Shown here one piece after another: positions 9,223 to 17,603 of a stretch of DNA of 64,000 nucleotides. Numbering within the stretch: position 1 is the first letter of the stretch; the number at the start of each line of letters is the position of its first letter. Both the position numbers and the translations under genes were made by a program. This DNA comes from Amycolatopsis sp. CA-230715 (lineage in GTDB: Bacteria; Actinomycetota; Actinomycetes; Mycobacteriales; Pseudonocardiaceae). The notes beneath the pieces were generated by a model, which saw only the letters and a program-made list of their open reading frames with translations, was not told where the DNA came from and ran no database searches. Location: the NCBI RefSeq assembly GCF_018736145.1, contig NZ_CP059997.1, forward strand, positions 7,749,501-7,813,500. The letters are read 5' to 3'.

Positions 9223-10046
9223 CGGGTGGCGCGTGCGAGAGCGCGGGCGGGCATGTGTTTGTGGAGTCCGTCGCTGGTGAGGATGAGTCTGCGGCGCGGC
9301 CCGTGAATGCGGGTGCGGCCGACGGTTTCCGGGGTGGCGGAGGCGACGGAGGTGGTCACGATGTGGTCGCTGGCGCGTGCGAGCGCTTCGAGGTCGTGTC
9401 GGCGGTCTCGGTAGCGGTCGGCGAGGGCGGTGCGGAGTTGCTGTCCGTGGGTGTGGTCGAGGGTGAGTTGTGCGCAGACATCGAGATCGGGGCGCACTTC
9501 GTAGGCTCGGCAGTCACCCACCCACGCGATGTCCCAGCCGCTGCCCTGCTCCGGCGGAAGCGGGGCGGCGACGACCAGGACGGTGTCGGCTCGGGGTAGC
9601 TGGGAGAGCGCGTGGGTGGCGGCCAGAAGCCCAGCGACGGCGCCGCGGTCGGCGGCGACGTAGGAGGCGATCGTCGCGGCGCTTCCGGCGGCGTGGGCGG
9701 ACTGGGGCTGGTCGCCGATGCCGTCGGCTACCGCCCAGACTTGATGCTGTCCGGTGATGGACACGTGGACGCCGATGGCGTCGGCCTGGTGGAGGCGTCC
9801 GCCGATCCGGGTCGCGTGTGCCGGGTGGAAGCTGTTGCGGGCGCCGGAGAACTGGCGGTGATGGCGGGCGAGGACGCGGGCATCATGAGGCGACTCGGCG
9901 CACTCGGCCCAGCCGCAGCGGCATTCCGCCACAGCCCAGTGCGGCCCGGCCGGGAGCGGGCCGTGGGGCCAGACCGGATGATGGCGGGCGGGGCTGGTGC
10001 TGGTTTCGTGGACGTTCTGCGCGCAAATGGGAATGTGTGGGTGCAT
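9216..10046 (-). pseudogene. PP2C-like Ser/Thr phosphatase, C-terminus lost at junction
   Basis: The reverse-strand frame (276 residues from ATG 10046) has a short Cys/His-rich N-terminal segment, ECRCGWAECAESPHDARVLARHHR. A PP2C-like core follows, with AVADGIGD (the metal-binding DGxG motif, about residue 108), IAWVGDCRAY and LILTSDGLHKH. PP2C proteins normally continue about 50-60 residues past the SDG motif to a final conserved Asp. Here the frame breaks off within 20 residues, at the same point where the opposing integrase breaks off. It is probably cargo of a lost mobile element. It may still be translated but is unlikely to be complete. Confidence 0.6.
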
Positions 10047-10275
10047 TGTGGACGGTCGCCGTTCCAGATCGATCGCGGAGCGGTGTCGGTGCCGGTGACA
10101 CCTGAGGGGTGCCAGGCAGGGTGGCCCGGACGTGGCCAGTCCGGGCCACCAACGCAGAAATTTCGGCCGAAGCGCGGTTAGCTAACACATGGCTGGAATG
10201 CCAGGTCGCAGGAAGGTCACGCGTGGTGCACGGAGTAGTCGAGCCGTAGCCCACTGCGAACGGGATGGGTCAGGT

Positions 10276-11514
10276 TCAGGCCTCGGCCGTTCGGTCCGTT
10301 GTCGCGGTGCGGTCGCGGACGAACTTGCCGATCTGGTCGACCGCCGAGGCCGCTTCGGGCAGGAATGACCAGAAGAGGTGGAAGGTGTGGGTGGCGACGG
10401 GGTGGACCGCGGTGGTCACGTCGACCCCGCAGGCGCGGGCGTGTTCGGCGAGCAGGTGTGCTTCGGGCTGGACGGAATCGCCGGAGGCGGCATGGATGAG
10501 CAGCGGGGGTAGGCCGGACAGGTTGGTGCGCAGGGGATCCACGAGCGGGTCATCTTCGGGGTGGCCGTTGAGGTAGGCCTCGGCGTACCGGCGGGCGACC
10601 TCGGGCCGGAACAGGATTGGTGATTCCGACGGTGGCCGCTGCGTTTTCCCGGTGAGGTCGACCCACGGGCACAGCAGCGCGGCGCCCGCGGGCCGCGGAA
10701 GGTCGTGCGCGCCCAGCGCGAGCAGCAGCGACATCACCAGTCCGGCCCCTGAGGAGTCCCCGGCGATGGTGATCCGGTCCGGGGCCACACCGGAGTCGAG
10801 TAGCCAGCCGTAGGCGGCGAGCAGGTCGTGCAAGCCGGCGGGGTAGGGGTGTTCCGGTGCCAGGCGGTAGTCCACGACCAGCGCGGGCGTCCGCGCGGCG
10901 GCGGCGATCGCGCCCGCGAGGTGGCGGTAGCCGAAGGCGGATCCGGCGACGTGGCCACCGCCGTGCACGTACAGGATCGAGGCGGGCGGCCCGTCCTGGA
11001 GCGTCGCGGGTGTCAGGCGGAGCGCGGATGTCCCACCGGCGAGCACCGGGGCGGTCGCGATCCCGTCCGGTGGGGCGAACCTGCCGTGCAGTTCTTCCGT
11101 CGCGGCACGCACGGTTTCGAGGTTTCCGGCCTCTCCCGAGGCGTCCGTCCACGGTGCCCACAGGCGCGCCATGCGGCCGTCCAGCTCGCCCCCGACCGAC
11201 CGGGTGGTCGTGATCGCGTCGTCCAGTTCGGTGAGCAGTGGCCTGGCGCGGGCGAGCAGTGCTTCGCCGGCGAGGGTGAGTTCCACGCGTTGGGTGGAGC
11301 GGCGGAACAGATCGCATCCGATGAGCCGTTCGAGGGTCCGGATCTGGCGGCTCAGCGCCGGTTGCGACAGGAACAGCCGTTGCGCGGCGCGGCTGAAGTT
11401 GAGCTCGCCGGCGACCGCGACGAACGCGCGCAGGTGCCGCAGCTCGATCGCGTCCGGCGCCGACGTGAGAGGCAGCACCGTCCCGTCCTCATTCATGCGG
11501 CCAGTCTGGCGCAC
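10276..11514 (-). CDS. Fusion of LysR-type DNA-binding domain with an HSL-type alpha/beta-hydrolase
   Basis: About 412 residues. Residues 20-85 are a LysR winged helix-turn-helix (ELRHLRAFVAVAGELNFSRAAQRL, SQPALSRQIRTLE, LFRRSTQRVELT) followed by the usual linker helix. Where a LysR effector domain should start, the chain instead becomes a hormone-sensitive-lipase-type hydrolase. It has the oxyanion motif HGGGHVAG near 183, the nucleophile Ser in GDSSGAG near 252, the acid Asp in SGDSVQPEA and the His in VATHTFHLF near 376, so the triad looks complete. It may bind DNA and turn over, or sense, an ester ligand. A second ATG at 11496 is an alternative start; neither start has a clear ribosome binding site. 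It is divergent from the SRPBCC gene at 11635, with an operator-like palindrome between them. Confidence 0.8.
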   Translation of the reverse strand: MRQTGRMNEDGTVLPLTSAPDAIELRHLRAFVAVAGELNFSRAAQRLFLSQPALSRQIRTLERLIGCDLFRRSTQRVELTLAGEALLARARPLLTELDDAITTTRSVGGELDGRMARLWAPWTDASGEAGNLETVRAATEELHGRFAPPDGIATAPVLAGGTSALRLTPATLQDGPPASILYVHGGGHVAGSAFGYRHLAGAIAAAARTPALVVDYRLAPEHPYPAGLHDLLAAYGWLLDSGVAPDRITIAGDSSGAGLVMSLLLALGAHDLPRPAGAALLCPWVDLTGKTQRPPSESPILFRPEVARRYAEAYLNGHPEDDPLVDPLRTNLSGLPPLLIHAASGDSVQPEAHLLAEHARACGVDVTTAVHPVATHTFHLFWSFLPEAASAVDQIGKFVRDRTATTDRTAEA

Positions 11515-11526
11515 CGCGTGGCGGTC

Positions 11527-11549
11527 CGTGATGCGCGACGCGCATCACG
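11527..11549. promoter_or_regulatory. Predicted LysR-type operator between divergent genes
   Basis: A near-perfect inverted repeat with arms GTGATGCGC and GCGCATCAC separated by three bases, containing the T-N11-A spacing typical of LysR sites. It lies 13 bp upstream of the LysR-hydrolase gene and about 85 bp upstream of the SRPBCC gene. It is probably bound by that fusion protein (inference). Confidence 0.6.
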
Positions 11550-11634
11550 ATCATGCACAGCCGGCCTTTCCCTTTTCCGCCGCCGGCCGCGAGGCTCGTC
11601 CTCACCGGGTCCACGAACGAGATGGGAACACGAA

Positions 11635-12342
11635 ATGAGCAAGGAATTCGAAGTCGGGTTCGAAGGTGTCCTGCCCGCCACGCCCGAGCAGGCATGGGCG
11701 GCGATCACCATCGCCACGGCGGCGTGGTCGTGGCCGATCGTGTACGAGCCCCGGCTCGGTGGTGCGGAAAAAGGCTTGACCCACTACGGCGGCACGGTGA
11801 CCGCGTGGGAGCCGGGCAAGCATTTCGCCACCCGGTGCGAAGCGCCGGACGGCTGGTTCAACGACCTTGACTACGTCCTCGAACAAGACGAGGGCGGCAC
11901 GTTCCTCCGGTTCACCCACACCGGGATCTTCTTCGAGGATTGGGACACCAGCTACGACGCCTGCCGCCAGCACACCGCGCTCTACTACCATTCGCTCGGT
12001 GAGTACCTGGCGCATTTCCGGGGTTGCGAAGCGGTTTACGCGATCACCGACGCCCCCGCGGCGTCCTCGGAGCCGGATGGCTTCGCGAAGGTCAAGGCAG
12101 CACTGGGCGTTCCCGAGGACGTAGAGGTCGGCGACGCTGTCGAACTGGCACTGGGCATCACGGGCACCATCGACTACCGCACCCCGAACTTCCTCGGCGT
12201 CCGGACCAAGGACACCCTCTACCGGTTCTTCGGACGCAACGCGTTCGGGTGGCCGGTCGCCGTCGGCCGCCACCTCTTCGCGCCGGACGCGAACGCCGCG
12301 GAAGAACTGTGGCGGGACTGGCTCGACGCGGTGTTCACCTGA
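11635..12342 (+). CDS. SRPBCC (START-like/AHSA1-type) domain protein
   Basis: A 235-residue soluble protein. The opening pattern (FEVGFEGVLPATPEQAWAAITIATAAWSWP, then GLTHYGGTVTAWEPGKHF and GGTFLRFTHTGIF) is that of SRPBCC ligand-pocket proteins. The later half (CRQHTALYYHSLGEYLAHF and DYRTPNFLGVRTKDTLYRFFGRN) looks like a second, partial copy of the fold. Such proteins bind small hydrophobic ligands or act as anti-toxins or cyclases; no specific role can be given. Start ATG 11635 has only a weak ribosome binding site. It is divergent from the LysR-hydrolase fusion and is its likely regulatory target. Confidence 0.7.
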   Translation: MSKEFEVGFEGVLPATPEQAWAAITIATAAWSWPIVYEPRLGGAEKGLTHYGGTVTAWEPGKHFATRCEAPDGWFNDLDYVLEQDEGGTFLRFTHTGIFFEDWDTSYDACRQHTALYYHSLGEYLAHFRGCEAVYAITDAPAASSEPDGFAKVKAALGVPEDVEVGDAVELALGITGTIDYRTPNFLGVRTKDTLYRFFGRNAFGWPVAVGRHLFAPDANAAEELWRDWLDAVFT

Positions 12343-13342
12343 CGTTCCGCCTCACCTCACGCCGGGCTGGAGCAGACCGCAGATCACCGGGTTTGCCGGC
12401 GACGCCACAAAAGGAGCCTCGGCAACCGCTTGAAACACCACGACGCCCGGCTGCAATGACCGTGGGTAGCCGGCGCGGCGGGGTGTGTCGAGGCCTCCCC
12501 GCATCGCACTGGGACGCGATCGCCGAACCGCTCAAACAAGCCCACGACGCGAACCGGCAGACCCGAATTCGCTCCACGACCGACTGGGGACCCCGCAAGC
12601 GCCACATCGCGATCCTGCTGCTCTGGACCGAACTCACCCGCGGTGATCACACCCTGGCTCCCCTGTACCGGCACCGCCTGCTCCACCACCCACTCGACCG
12701 GCCCTTCATGAGTCTCACCCACCGCCTCATGCACGGAGGTCAACCACAACCCCGGCATCCACGGACGCGGCAGCCACGTCACCCACCTCCTCCACGCCCT
12801 CGCGCCCTACCAGTCAACCTCGAACACCTTATCGACAACGCACCAGCAGTCGGCGCCGATCAGCCACTCGTCGCACGATCCGAACCACCTCCCCCCGCAG
12901 GGGTGAAAATTCTTAGCCGCTCCCGCGCAGGCCCCGGAGACACCTCCGCACCTCGGTCGGACACCACGCAGCGCCGCCTGACGACGAAGAAACCGCAGGA
13001 CAACAGCCACACAATCGACTGAGCAGACGACAGCCGGTGACAGATGTCGCTGGTAAGTGACAGATATCGCCGGTCGTCACAAGCGCGATCGCGTCTTCTC
13101 CGTCGACGTCGTGTCACAGTCATGATCGAACAAAGGTTCGATCGCCTTGCTTCTCCCTCGGCGCATCGTCGAGGCGGCGTGGAGGGCTTGGTTGTCGTTC
13201 AGCAACAAACCGCAGTACCGGCACGAGCACGCCCAAGGAGAAGAAACAGGCGCTGGTGCCGCACAGCACGGCCTTCATGGCAGCTCGAAGAGCATCGCCG
13301 TCATGCTGACGTGCACACTGCCCTCGGCCCGGGGCGGCCCGG
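12343..13342. other. Gene-poor kilobase of decayed sequence
   Basis: I see no convincing gene. Open frames here have no recognisable domain and poor codon structure. A stretch around 12470-12800 on the plus strand (containing HWDAIAEPLKQAHDANRQ) keeps a protein-like look for about 60 residues but matches nothing I know. The only clear signal is a pair of direct repeats at 13037-13074. The region is probably debris of mobile elements. Confidence 0.5.
13037..13074. repeat. Two 18-bp direct repeats, possible insertion-sequence end
   Basis: GTGACAGATGTCGCTGGT at 13037 recurs as GTGACAGATATCGCCGGT at 13057, with two mismatches and a 20-bp period. Short tandem transposase-binding repeats of this look are common at the ends of IS21/IS481-like elements. 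No matching transposase remains nearby. Confidence 0.45.
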
Positions 13343-13687
13343 CTTGACGGCAAAGGCCAACCCCTGGAAGTCGGGCGGGCGAAGCGTCTGGTCACCGAAG
13401 CGATCCGGTACATGCTTGCCATGCGCGACAAGGGATGCGCGTTCGCAAGCTGTTCCCGCGCGCCCTGTCACTGCGAGGCGCACCAGGTCATTCCGTGGGC
13501 ACACGGCGGCACCACCGATTTAGATAATCTCGTGCTGTTATGTTCCGCGCACCATCGACTGTTGCATCGTAGCGACTGGACACTCCGCATGGTCAACGGA
13601 CTCCCCGAATTCACCCCGCCCGAGTTCGTTGACCCGTGGCGAAGATCCCGATCGAACCGCCACACCGCCCAACCCCGCGCCGCGTAG
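13343..13687 (+). pseudogene. 3' remnant of a DUF222/HNH endonuclease gene
   Basis: From about 13343 the frame reads LDGKGQPLEVGRAKRLVTEA, then RYMLAMRDKGCAF, CEAHQVIPWAHGG, NLVLLCSAHHRLLHRSDWTL and ends HTAQPRAA. This is nearly the same as the last 114 residues of the full-length DUF222/HNH protein encoded at 29007-30263. Everything upstream of the first Asp-Gly is absent, so the N-terminal DUF222 domain is missing and no proper start exists. The HNH motif residues (Cys pair, His, Asn, His) are still present. It is a paralogous fragment left by duplication and deletion. Confidence 0.85.
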
Positions 13688-13901
13688 GCAATCTCGCCGC
13701 CGTCGGCGGCCCGGTAGCTGCTGTGGTCACAGTGGACTGGCCGAAATCCTGGCCCTTCAGCCATTACCCGGCGAAGGGCAGAATGACCGTGCCCACCACT
13801 GAGTCTTCGGGTATCAAACTATTCCAGCAGCCACCGCGCACTCACGAATCACCGAACTGATCCATTGTGGACGTTACGCGGCGCGAGGCCGGGCGGCTAC
13901 C

Positions 13902-14375
13902 ATGGGCGGCATGTCCGAATCGAGCGGCACGGCGATGACCTACGACGGCAAGCCCCTGCTGGGGCCGCTGCTCAGGCAGGCGTTCCGCTGGTTCGCCGAC
14001 GCGACGATCGCCGACCTCGAAGCGAAGGGGATGCCGCCGCTGAGCATCACGCAGATGGACATCTTCACCAAGCTCGATCCCGGCGGGATCACGATCTCCG
14101 AGCTGGCGCGCCGCTCCGGTGTCGCGCGCCAGTCGGCGCACCAGGCCGTCGGTGAGCTGGTGAAGGCGGGCGTGCTGCGCATCGAGCCGGATCCGTCTTC
14201 GACGCGCAGCAAACTGGTCCTGCCGACGGAAGCGGGTTTGGAGCGCTTGCGGATCGCGCGCCGGACGCTGGCCGAGGCCGAGCGGCGACTGGTCGACCGG
14301 CTCGGCGAGGACGTGGTCGACCAGCTGCGGGCGGCACTGGACGCCGATTGGGGTCCGCCGCACCCGGCCGTCTGA
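13902..14375 (+). CDS. MarR-family transcriptional regulator
   Basis: A 157-residue winged-helix protein. The core reads LSITQMDIFTKLDPGGITISELARR, then SGVARQSAHQAVGELVKAGVL, the recognition helix, and a wing SSTRSKLVLPTEAG, which together make a MarR fold. The next gene is an FAD monooxygenase on the same strand, 80 bp away, with a perfect palindrome between them that is the likely binding site. MarR proteins in this setting usually repress a monooxygenase until an aromatic ligand binds. Two in-frame ATGs (13902 and 13911) could start the protein, and neither has a strong ribosome binding site. Confidence 0.85.
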   Translation: MGGMSESSGTAMTYDGKPLLGPLLRQAFRWFADATIADLEAKGMPPLSITQMDIFTKLDPGGITISELARRSGVARQSAHQAVGELVKAGVLRIEPDPSSTRSKLVLPTEAGLERLRIARRTLAEAERRLVDRLGEDVVDQLRAALDADWGPPHPAV

Positions 14376-14417
14376 TCGGGGGACCTTCCTTGACGCGGTG
14401 ACCACCATCAAAGTTAG

Positions 14418-14434
14418 TGTCAGGTGACCTGACA
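14418..14434. promoter_or_regulatory. Predicted MarR operator upstream of FAD monooxygenase
   Basis: A perfect 17-bp inverted repeat with arms TGTCAGGT and ACCTGACA around one central base, 21 bp before the monooxygenase start. Its position and size fit repression by the MarR protein encoded just upstream (inference). Confidence 0.65.
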
Positions 14435-14455
14435 ATCGGGGAAGGGGTGGTCGAG

Positions 14456-15934
14456 ATGGCAGCCGATCCAGTGGACGTGCTGGTCGTGGGCGCGGGCCCG
14501 GTCGGGCTGATGGCGGCGGGGGAGCTGCTGCGCAGAGGGGTGCGGGTCCGGGTGGTCGAAGCCGCCGGAGGTCCCGTGCGGCGCAGCCGCGCGCTCGGCA
14601 CGCAAGCCCGCACGCTGGAGATCTACGAGCAGCTGGGGATCGTGGACGAGATACTCGCACTGGGGCAGCGCGTCACCGGGTTCGTCCGGCACGTCGAAGG
14701 GGCCGACGTCCAGCGGTTCGACTTCGGGTACAGCGACGTGCCGACCCGGTACGAGTACGGGCTGCTGGTCGACCAGACGCGGACCGAAGAGGTGCTCAGG
14801 CGGCGCGTCGAACGGCTCGGCGGCACGGTCGAATGGGGCACCCGGCTCGATTCGCTGTCCCAGGACGAGAACGGTGTGCGGGCGGTGCTCGTCGGGCAGG
14901 ACGGGGCCGCGGCCGCGGTGGAGGTGCCGTGGCTGGTCGGCTGCGACGGAGCGCACAGCGTGGTCCGCAAGCAGCTTGGCATCCCGCTCGAAGGCGAGTC
15001 CACCTACACCTGGCTCGTCGCCGACGCCGAAGTGGAGATCGGCCTCGACCCGCACGCGGTGCACTGGTTCTTCGCCGACGGCGGCGCGGTGATGCTGTTC
15101 CCGATGCGGGACAAGGGAAGGTGGCGGCTCCTCGACACCGCGGACGCGCTGCTGGACAACGAGCCGTCGAAGGTGGCGGAGCGGTTCCAGCGCCGCGTCA
15201 CCGCGGCCACCGGTCTTCCGGCGCGGTTCGGAGTCCCGGACTGGGTGTCCGTGTTCACCATCCAGCAGCGCGCGGTTCCCGAGATGCGCCGCGGCCGGTG
15301 CTTCGTCGCGGGCGACGCCGCGCACGTGCACAGCCCGGCCGGAGGCCAGGGCATGAACACCGGCCTGCAGGACGCGTTCAACCTCGGCTGGAAACTCGCC
15401 TCGGTCATCGACGGCACGGCGGGCGAGGAACTGCTGGACAGCTACGCGGCCGAGCGGGTGCCGATCGGGAAGAAGCTGCTGGAGTCCACCGCGATGATCA
15501 CCAGCTACGTGCTCGGCACCACCGATGAGCGCTACGGGCAGGTGAACGGGCGCGAAATCCTCGGCACGATCCAGGCCCTGTCCATCAGTTATCCCCGCAG
15601 CCCGCTGACGGTGCCCGACGACGGCGGTGCGACACCTCGGCCGGGGGAACGGGTCACCGCCGTCACCGCGGACCGCGCCGGGGGTGACGGCTGGCTGGCA
15701 CTCCTCGGCCAGCTCCGGAATCCACAGTGGACACTGCTGCGCCTCGGCAACCACGGAGGATCCGACGCCGCGCCGGAGGGAGTGGCGGTTCTGGCGCTCG
15801 ACGACGCGGAGCTGTCCGAGGACCTCGGTGCCGAGGGCGGCGGCTGGCTGCTCATCCGGCCGGACGGCTACGTCTCGGCGCGCGGCGGGCCCGAGGATCC
15901 GGTTTCGTGGCCGGAGTACGCGATCAGACGGTGA
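14456..15934 (+). CDS. FAD-dependent aromatic monooxygenase (PHBH/RdmE-like family)
   Basis: A 492-residue class A flavoprotein hydroxylase. The FAD/NAD(P)H landmarks are GAGPVGLMAAGELLRRG near the N-terminus, the DG motif CDGAHSVVRK near residue 165, and the GD motif GDAAHVHSPAGGQGMNTGLQ near 290. A C-terminal thioredoxin-like domain follows (about 390-490), as in phenol, polyketide or rifampicin hydroxylases. It would use NAD(P)H and O2 to hydroxylate an aromatic or xenobiotic substrate; the substrate is unknown. The start is ATG 14456, preceded by GGGGAAGGGG. A longer frame from 14417 is unlikely because it would run through the operator. The 3' end overlaps the convergent gene by 11 bp. 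Confidence 0.88.
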   Translation: MAADPVDVLVVGAGPVGLMAAGELLRRGVRVRVVEAAGGPVRRSRALGTQARTLEIYEQLGIVDEILALGQRVTGFVRHVEGADVQRFDFGYSDVPTRYEYGLLVDQTRTEEVLRRRVERLGGTVEWGTRLDSLSQDENGVRAVLVGQDGAAAAVEVPWLVGCDGAHSVVRKQLGIPLEGESTYTWLVADAEVEIGLDPHAVHWFFADGGAVMLFPMRDKGRWRLLDTADALLDNEPSKVAERFQRRVTAATGLPARFGVPDWVSVFTIQQRAVPEMRRGRCFVAGDAAHVHSPAGGQGMNTGLQDAFNLGWKLASVIDGTAGEELLDSYAAERVPIGKKLLESTAMITSYVLGTTDERYGQVNGREILGTIQALSISYPRSPLTVPDDGGATPRPGERVTAVTADRAGGDGWLALLGQLRNPQWTLLRLGNHGGSDAAPEGVAVLALDDAELSEDLGAEGGGWLLIRPDGYVSARGGPEDPVSWPEYAIRR

Positions 15935-17546
15935 AGCGGTCGGGATCGGCTGCCGCCCAGTCCCGTGCCCAGGTTTCCGGTGCCTCCGCGATGAGCTGTC
16001 CAGGTTCGAGCCACTCGTACAGCTCGTCGTAGGAGCGCACGGTGATCGGGTCGAGCCGTCGCCGGAGCTGGTGCGGGCGCAGGTCTTCGGGGCGGTGCAC
16101 GCCCATCGAGGCCATGATCTGCTGTGCCGAGCGGACCGTCGCGCGCTGGAACCGGTACACGCGTTCGGTCTTGTCCTCGACGTCGAGCGCCCGCGCGCGC
16201 CGGGCGTCCTGCGTGGCGACACCGACCGGGCAGTGGTTGGTGTGGCAGCGCTGCGACTGGATGCAGCCGACCGCGAACATCATCGCCCTCGCCGCGTTCG
16301 TGTAGTCCGCGCCCTGGATGAGCCGTTTCACGATATCGGCGCCGGTGGCCACCTTCCCCGCCGCGCCGATCCTGATCCGGTCCCGCAACCCCGCCCCGAC
16401 CAGTGCGTTGTGGACGGTCATCAGCCCGTCCGTCAGCGGAACGCCGATGTGGTCGGAGAATTCGAGCGGCGCGGCACCGGTACCGCCCTCGGCGCCGTCC
16501 ACCAGGATGAAGTCCGGGGTCACGTCCTCGGCCACCATCGCCTTGCACACCGCGAGGAACTGCCGCCGCGAGCCGAGGCACAGCTTGAAACCGGCGGGCT
16601 TGCCGTCGGCCAGCTCGCGCATCCGTGCCACGAACAGCACGAGCTCCCTCGGCGTGGAGAAGACCCGGTGGTACGGCGGCGAAATCACCGTTTTCCCTTG
16701 CGGGACTTCGCGGACCTTCGCGATCTCGGCATTGACCTTGCCGCCGGGAAGTACGCCGCCGATACCCGGCTTCGCGCCCTGGGAAAGCTTGAGCGACAAG
16801 CATTTCACGGCCTCGTGCGCGGACTTCTCGGCGAATTCGCCCCCGTCGAAACCGCCGTCGGGGGTGCGGCACCCGAAGTAGCCGGTGCCGAGCTCCCACA
16901 CCAGATCGCCACCGTGGCGCAAATGATATTCCGACAAGCCGCCCTCGCCGGTGTCGTGCGCGAAACCGCCTTTGGCCGCGCCGCCGTTGAGCGCCAGTAT
17001 CGCGTTCGACGAAAGCGACCCGAAACTCATCGCGGACACGTTCAGCAGGGCCATTTCGTACGGTTTCGCACAGTCCGGCCCGCCCACGCGCACCCTTGGC
17101 GGCTCGTCCGGCACCGGAACCGGGGCGAACGAATGCACGAAGGTTTCGTAGCCGTCCTCGTAGACGTCCCGTTCGGTGCCGAAGGGCGATTCGTCCTCGG
17201 TGCCCTTCGCGCGCTCGTAAACGATGCTGCGCACGTCGCGGTCGTACGGCCGCCCGTCGGTGTTGCGTTCGATGAAGTACTGCTGGAGCTCGGGCCGGAT
17301 TGCCTCCAGCAGATAGCGGAAATGCCCCAGAACGGGGTAGTTCCGCAGCACCGAATGGGTGCGCTGGATCAGGTCGAAGCACCCGGTACCCCCGGCGGCC
17401 AGCAAGGGGACCGCGGCGAACAGCCACCACGGGGACACCACGAAAACGGCCGCCATCGCGACGGCCGCCAGCAGGCAGAGGACCGAAACGAGCACCACAC
17501 GCGTCACACTCAGGACGGTAGCCCACCTGCTCGCCGCTTTCAGCAC
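15924..17546 (-). CDS. Membrane-anchored FMN-binding glutamate-synthase-like protein
   Basis: 540 residues. Two N-terminal hydrophobic segments (about 15-55) anchor the protein. The rest resembles the FMN/Fe-S central part of the glutamate synthase large subunit. Recognisable pieces are NVSAMSFGSLSSNAILALN, KGGFAHDTGEGGLSEYH, FILVDGAEGGTGAAPLEF, RIRIGAAGKVATGADI and CIQSQRCHTNHCPVGVA, whose cysteines would hold a 3Fe-4S cluster. The glutaminase domain is absent, as in the stand-alone bacterial relatives (YerD type). The true reaction of these is not established. It is divergent from a LysR gene with 55 bp between them; the 3' end overlaps the monooxygenase. Confidence 0.82.
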   Translation of the reverse strand: MLKAASRWATVLSVTRVVLVSVLCLLAAVAMAAVFVVSPWWLFAAVPLLAAGGTGCFDLIQRTHSVLRNYPVLGHFRYLLEAIRPELQQYFIERNTDGRPYDRDVRSIVYERAKGTEDESPFGTERDVYEDGYETFVHSFAPVPVPDEPPRVRVGGPDCAKPYEMALLNVSAMSFGSLSSNAILALNGGAAKGGFAHDTGEGGLSEYHLRHGGDLVWELGTGYFGCRTPDGGFDGGEFAEKSAHEAVKCLSLKLSQGAKPGIGGVLPGGKVNAEIAKVREVPQGKTVISPPYHRVFSTPRELVLFVARMRELADGKPAGFKLCLGSRRQFLAVCKAMVAEDVTPDFILVDGAEGGTGAAPLEFSDHIGVPLTDGLMTVHNALVGAGLRDRIRIGAAGKVATGADIVKRLIQGADYTNAARAMMFAVGCIQSQRCHTNHCPVGVATQDARRARALDVEDKTERVYRFQRATVRSAQQIMASMGVHRPEDLRPHQLRRRLDPITVRSYDELYEWLEPGQLIAEAPETWARDWAAADPDRFTV

Positions 17547-17580
17547 GGGCAGCGGCCCTCACGTCGCTGTGTGTTCCGGT

Positions 17581-17603
17581 ATTGAGCGATAGCATCGCTG
17601 AAT
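17581..17603. promoter_or_regulatory. Predicted LysR operator overlapping the LysR start codon
   Basis: A palindrome with inner arms AGCGAT and ATCGCT around AGC, extended outward by ATT and AAT with one unpaired base on each side. It covers the ATG of the LysR gene, which suggests autoregulation and control of the divergent glutamate-synthase-like gene (inference). Confidence 0.5.

Noticed and set aside
14417..14455. Earlier start for the FAD monooxygenase
   Set aside because: It would place the operator palindrome inside the coding sequence, and ATG 14456 has a better ribosome binding site.
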